From Rhytidiadelphus loreus (taxonomy: Eukaryota; Streptophyta; Bryopsida; Hypnales; Hylocomiaceae): a stretch of DNA of 64,000 nucleotides. Shown piece after piece: positions 63,806 to 64,000 of this stretch. The position numbers were made by a program, and so were the translations under genes. The notes below the pieces were generated by a model. It worked only from the letters and a program-made list of their open reading frames with translations, searched no databases and was not told where the DNA came from. Position 1 is the first letter of the stretch. Each line of letters opens with the position of its first letter. The DNA is taken from positions 45,699,001 through 45,763,000 of the forward strand of contig OX344765.1 of assembly GCA_947034895.1 (NCBI GenBank), written 5' to 3'.

Positions 63806-63868
63806 AAGGTCATTACTTAAAATGTTATCTCTAGGACTATACTTAAAACACCCCTTTCTCTTGTAGTG
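63806..63868 (+). mobile_element. Right-terminal fragment of a second CACTA family (copy 2)
   Basis: Ends CCCCTTTCTCTTGTAGTG like the copy ending at 27113. Immediately beyond it (63880 on) the sequence resembles the interior of the small CACTA element near 52390 (ACATGTGGCATTGCCC / CCATGTGGCATTGCCC), suggesting insertion of one CACTA element into another. Confidence 0.45.
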
Positions 63869-64000
63869 TCTCCGGGCCGAGTGAAAAAAATCCCATGTGG
63901 CATTGCCCACCTACATGGCGTTTACGTGGAAGTGATGTGGCTGCCACATGGCACATTTTGACACTTTCTTTGACCATGTTTGTTCAGATGTCACAACAAA

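Larger units (their letters stand above)
57700..64000. other. Intergenic region to window end, no supported gene
   Basis: From 57.7 to about 59 kb the DNA is GC-richer and may contain leader or promoter sequence of a neighbouring gene, but no protein is recognisable. From 59 kb onward it is AT-rich with repeat fragments, TTAA/CCCC ends near 61316 and 62488, and a CACTA right end at 63806-63868. Confidence 0.5.

Noticed and set aside
1..64000. CRISPR arrays, rRNA or tRNA genes
   Set aside because: No regularly spaced identical repeats and no recognisable rRNA or tRNA cloverleaf sequence was seen; the window is plant nuclear DNA.

Overview
This window is nuclear DNA from a land plant that most likely makes swimming sperm: a moss or other bryophyte, or less likely another seed-free plant. 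Evidence: an intact-looking multi-exon gene for the ciliary transport protein IFT88, which seed plants without motile sperm lack; a thylakoid CURT1 gene with a plastid transit peptide; short GT-AG introns of about 100-500 bp; compact, GC-richer genes in very AT-rich intergenic DNA; and plant-type transposons (CACTA/EnSpm, Stowaway, Harbinger-like). The species cannot be named from sequence alone.

Layout. 1-7.0 kb is AT-rich and gene-free with a few repeats. 7.2-8.65 kb (+) holds CURT1. 8.7-15.1 kb is repeat-rich intergenic DNA. 16.25-15.17 kb (-) encodes mitochondrial ribosomal protein bL20m. 17.8-18.2 kb is a TTAA-flanked piggyBac-like element. 25.92-19.18 kb (-) is IFT88, with a tandemly duplicated exon and an apparent frameshift. 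29.74-28.42 kb (-) is an MDR-family reductase related to mitochondrial enoyl-CoA reductase. 30.8-33.8 kb has fold-back elements and a miniature CACTA element. 36.42-34.15 kb (-) is a homologue of SARAF, the ER store-operated calcium entry regulator. 37,734-51,402 is a complete 13.7-kb CACTA element with intact ends, a 3-bp target duplication and two divergent genes: a Tnp2-type transposase with three in-frame stops, and a multi-exon accessory (TnpA-like) gene. A 1-kb non-autonomous relative lies 261 bp downstream. 56.8-55.5 kb (-) is a degenerate F-box gene, followed by a strong miRNA-like hairpin at 57.6 kb. The rest, to 64 kb, is AT-rich repeat DNA.

The host genes are unrelated housekeeping or organelle genes (thylakoid shaping, mitochondrial translation, flagellar transport, lipid/quinone metabolism, ER calcium) and do not form a pathway. 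The coherent systems here are mobile elements: a CACTA master element with its deletion derivatives, and a set of TTAA-flanked elements with CCCC-starting inverted repeats that resemble piggyBac miniature elements, a superfamily seldom discussed in plants. No CRISPR, rRNA or tRNA gene was recognised.
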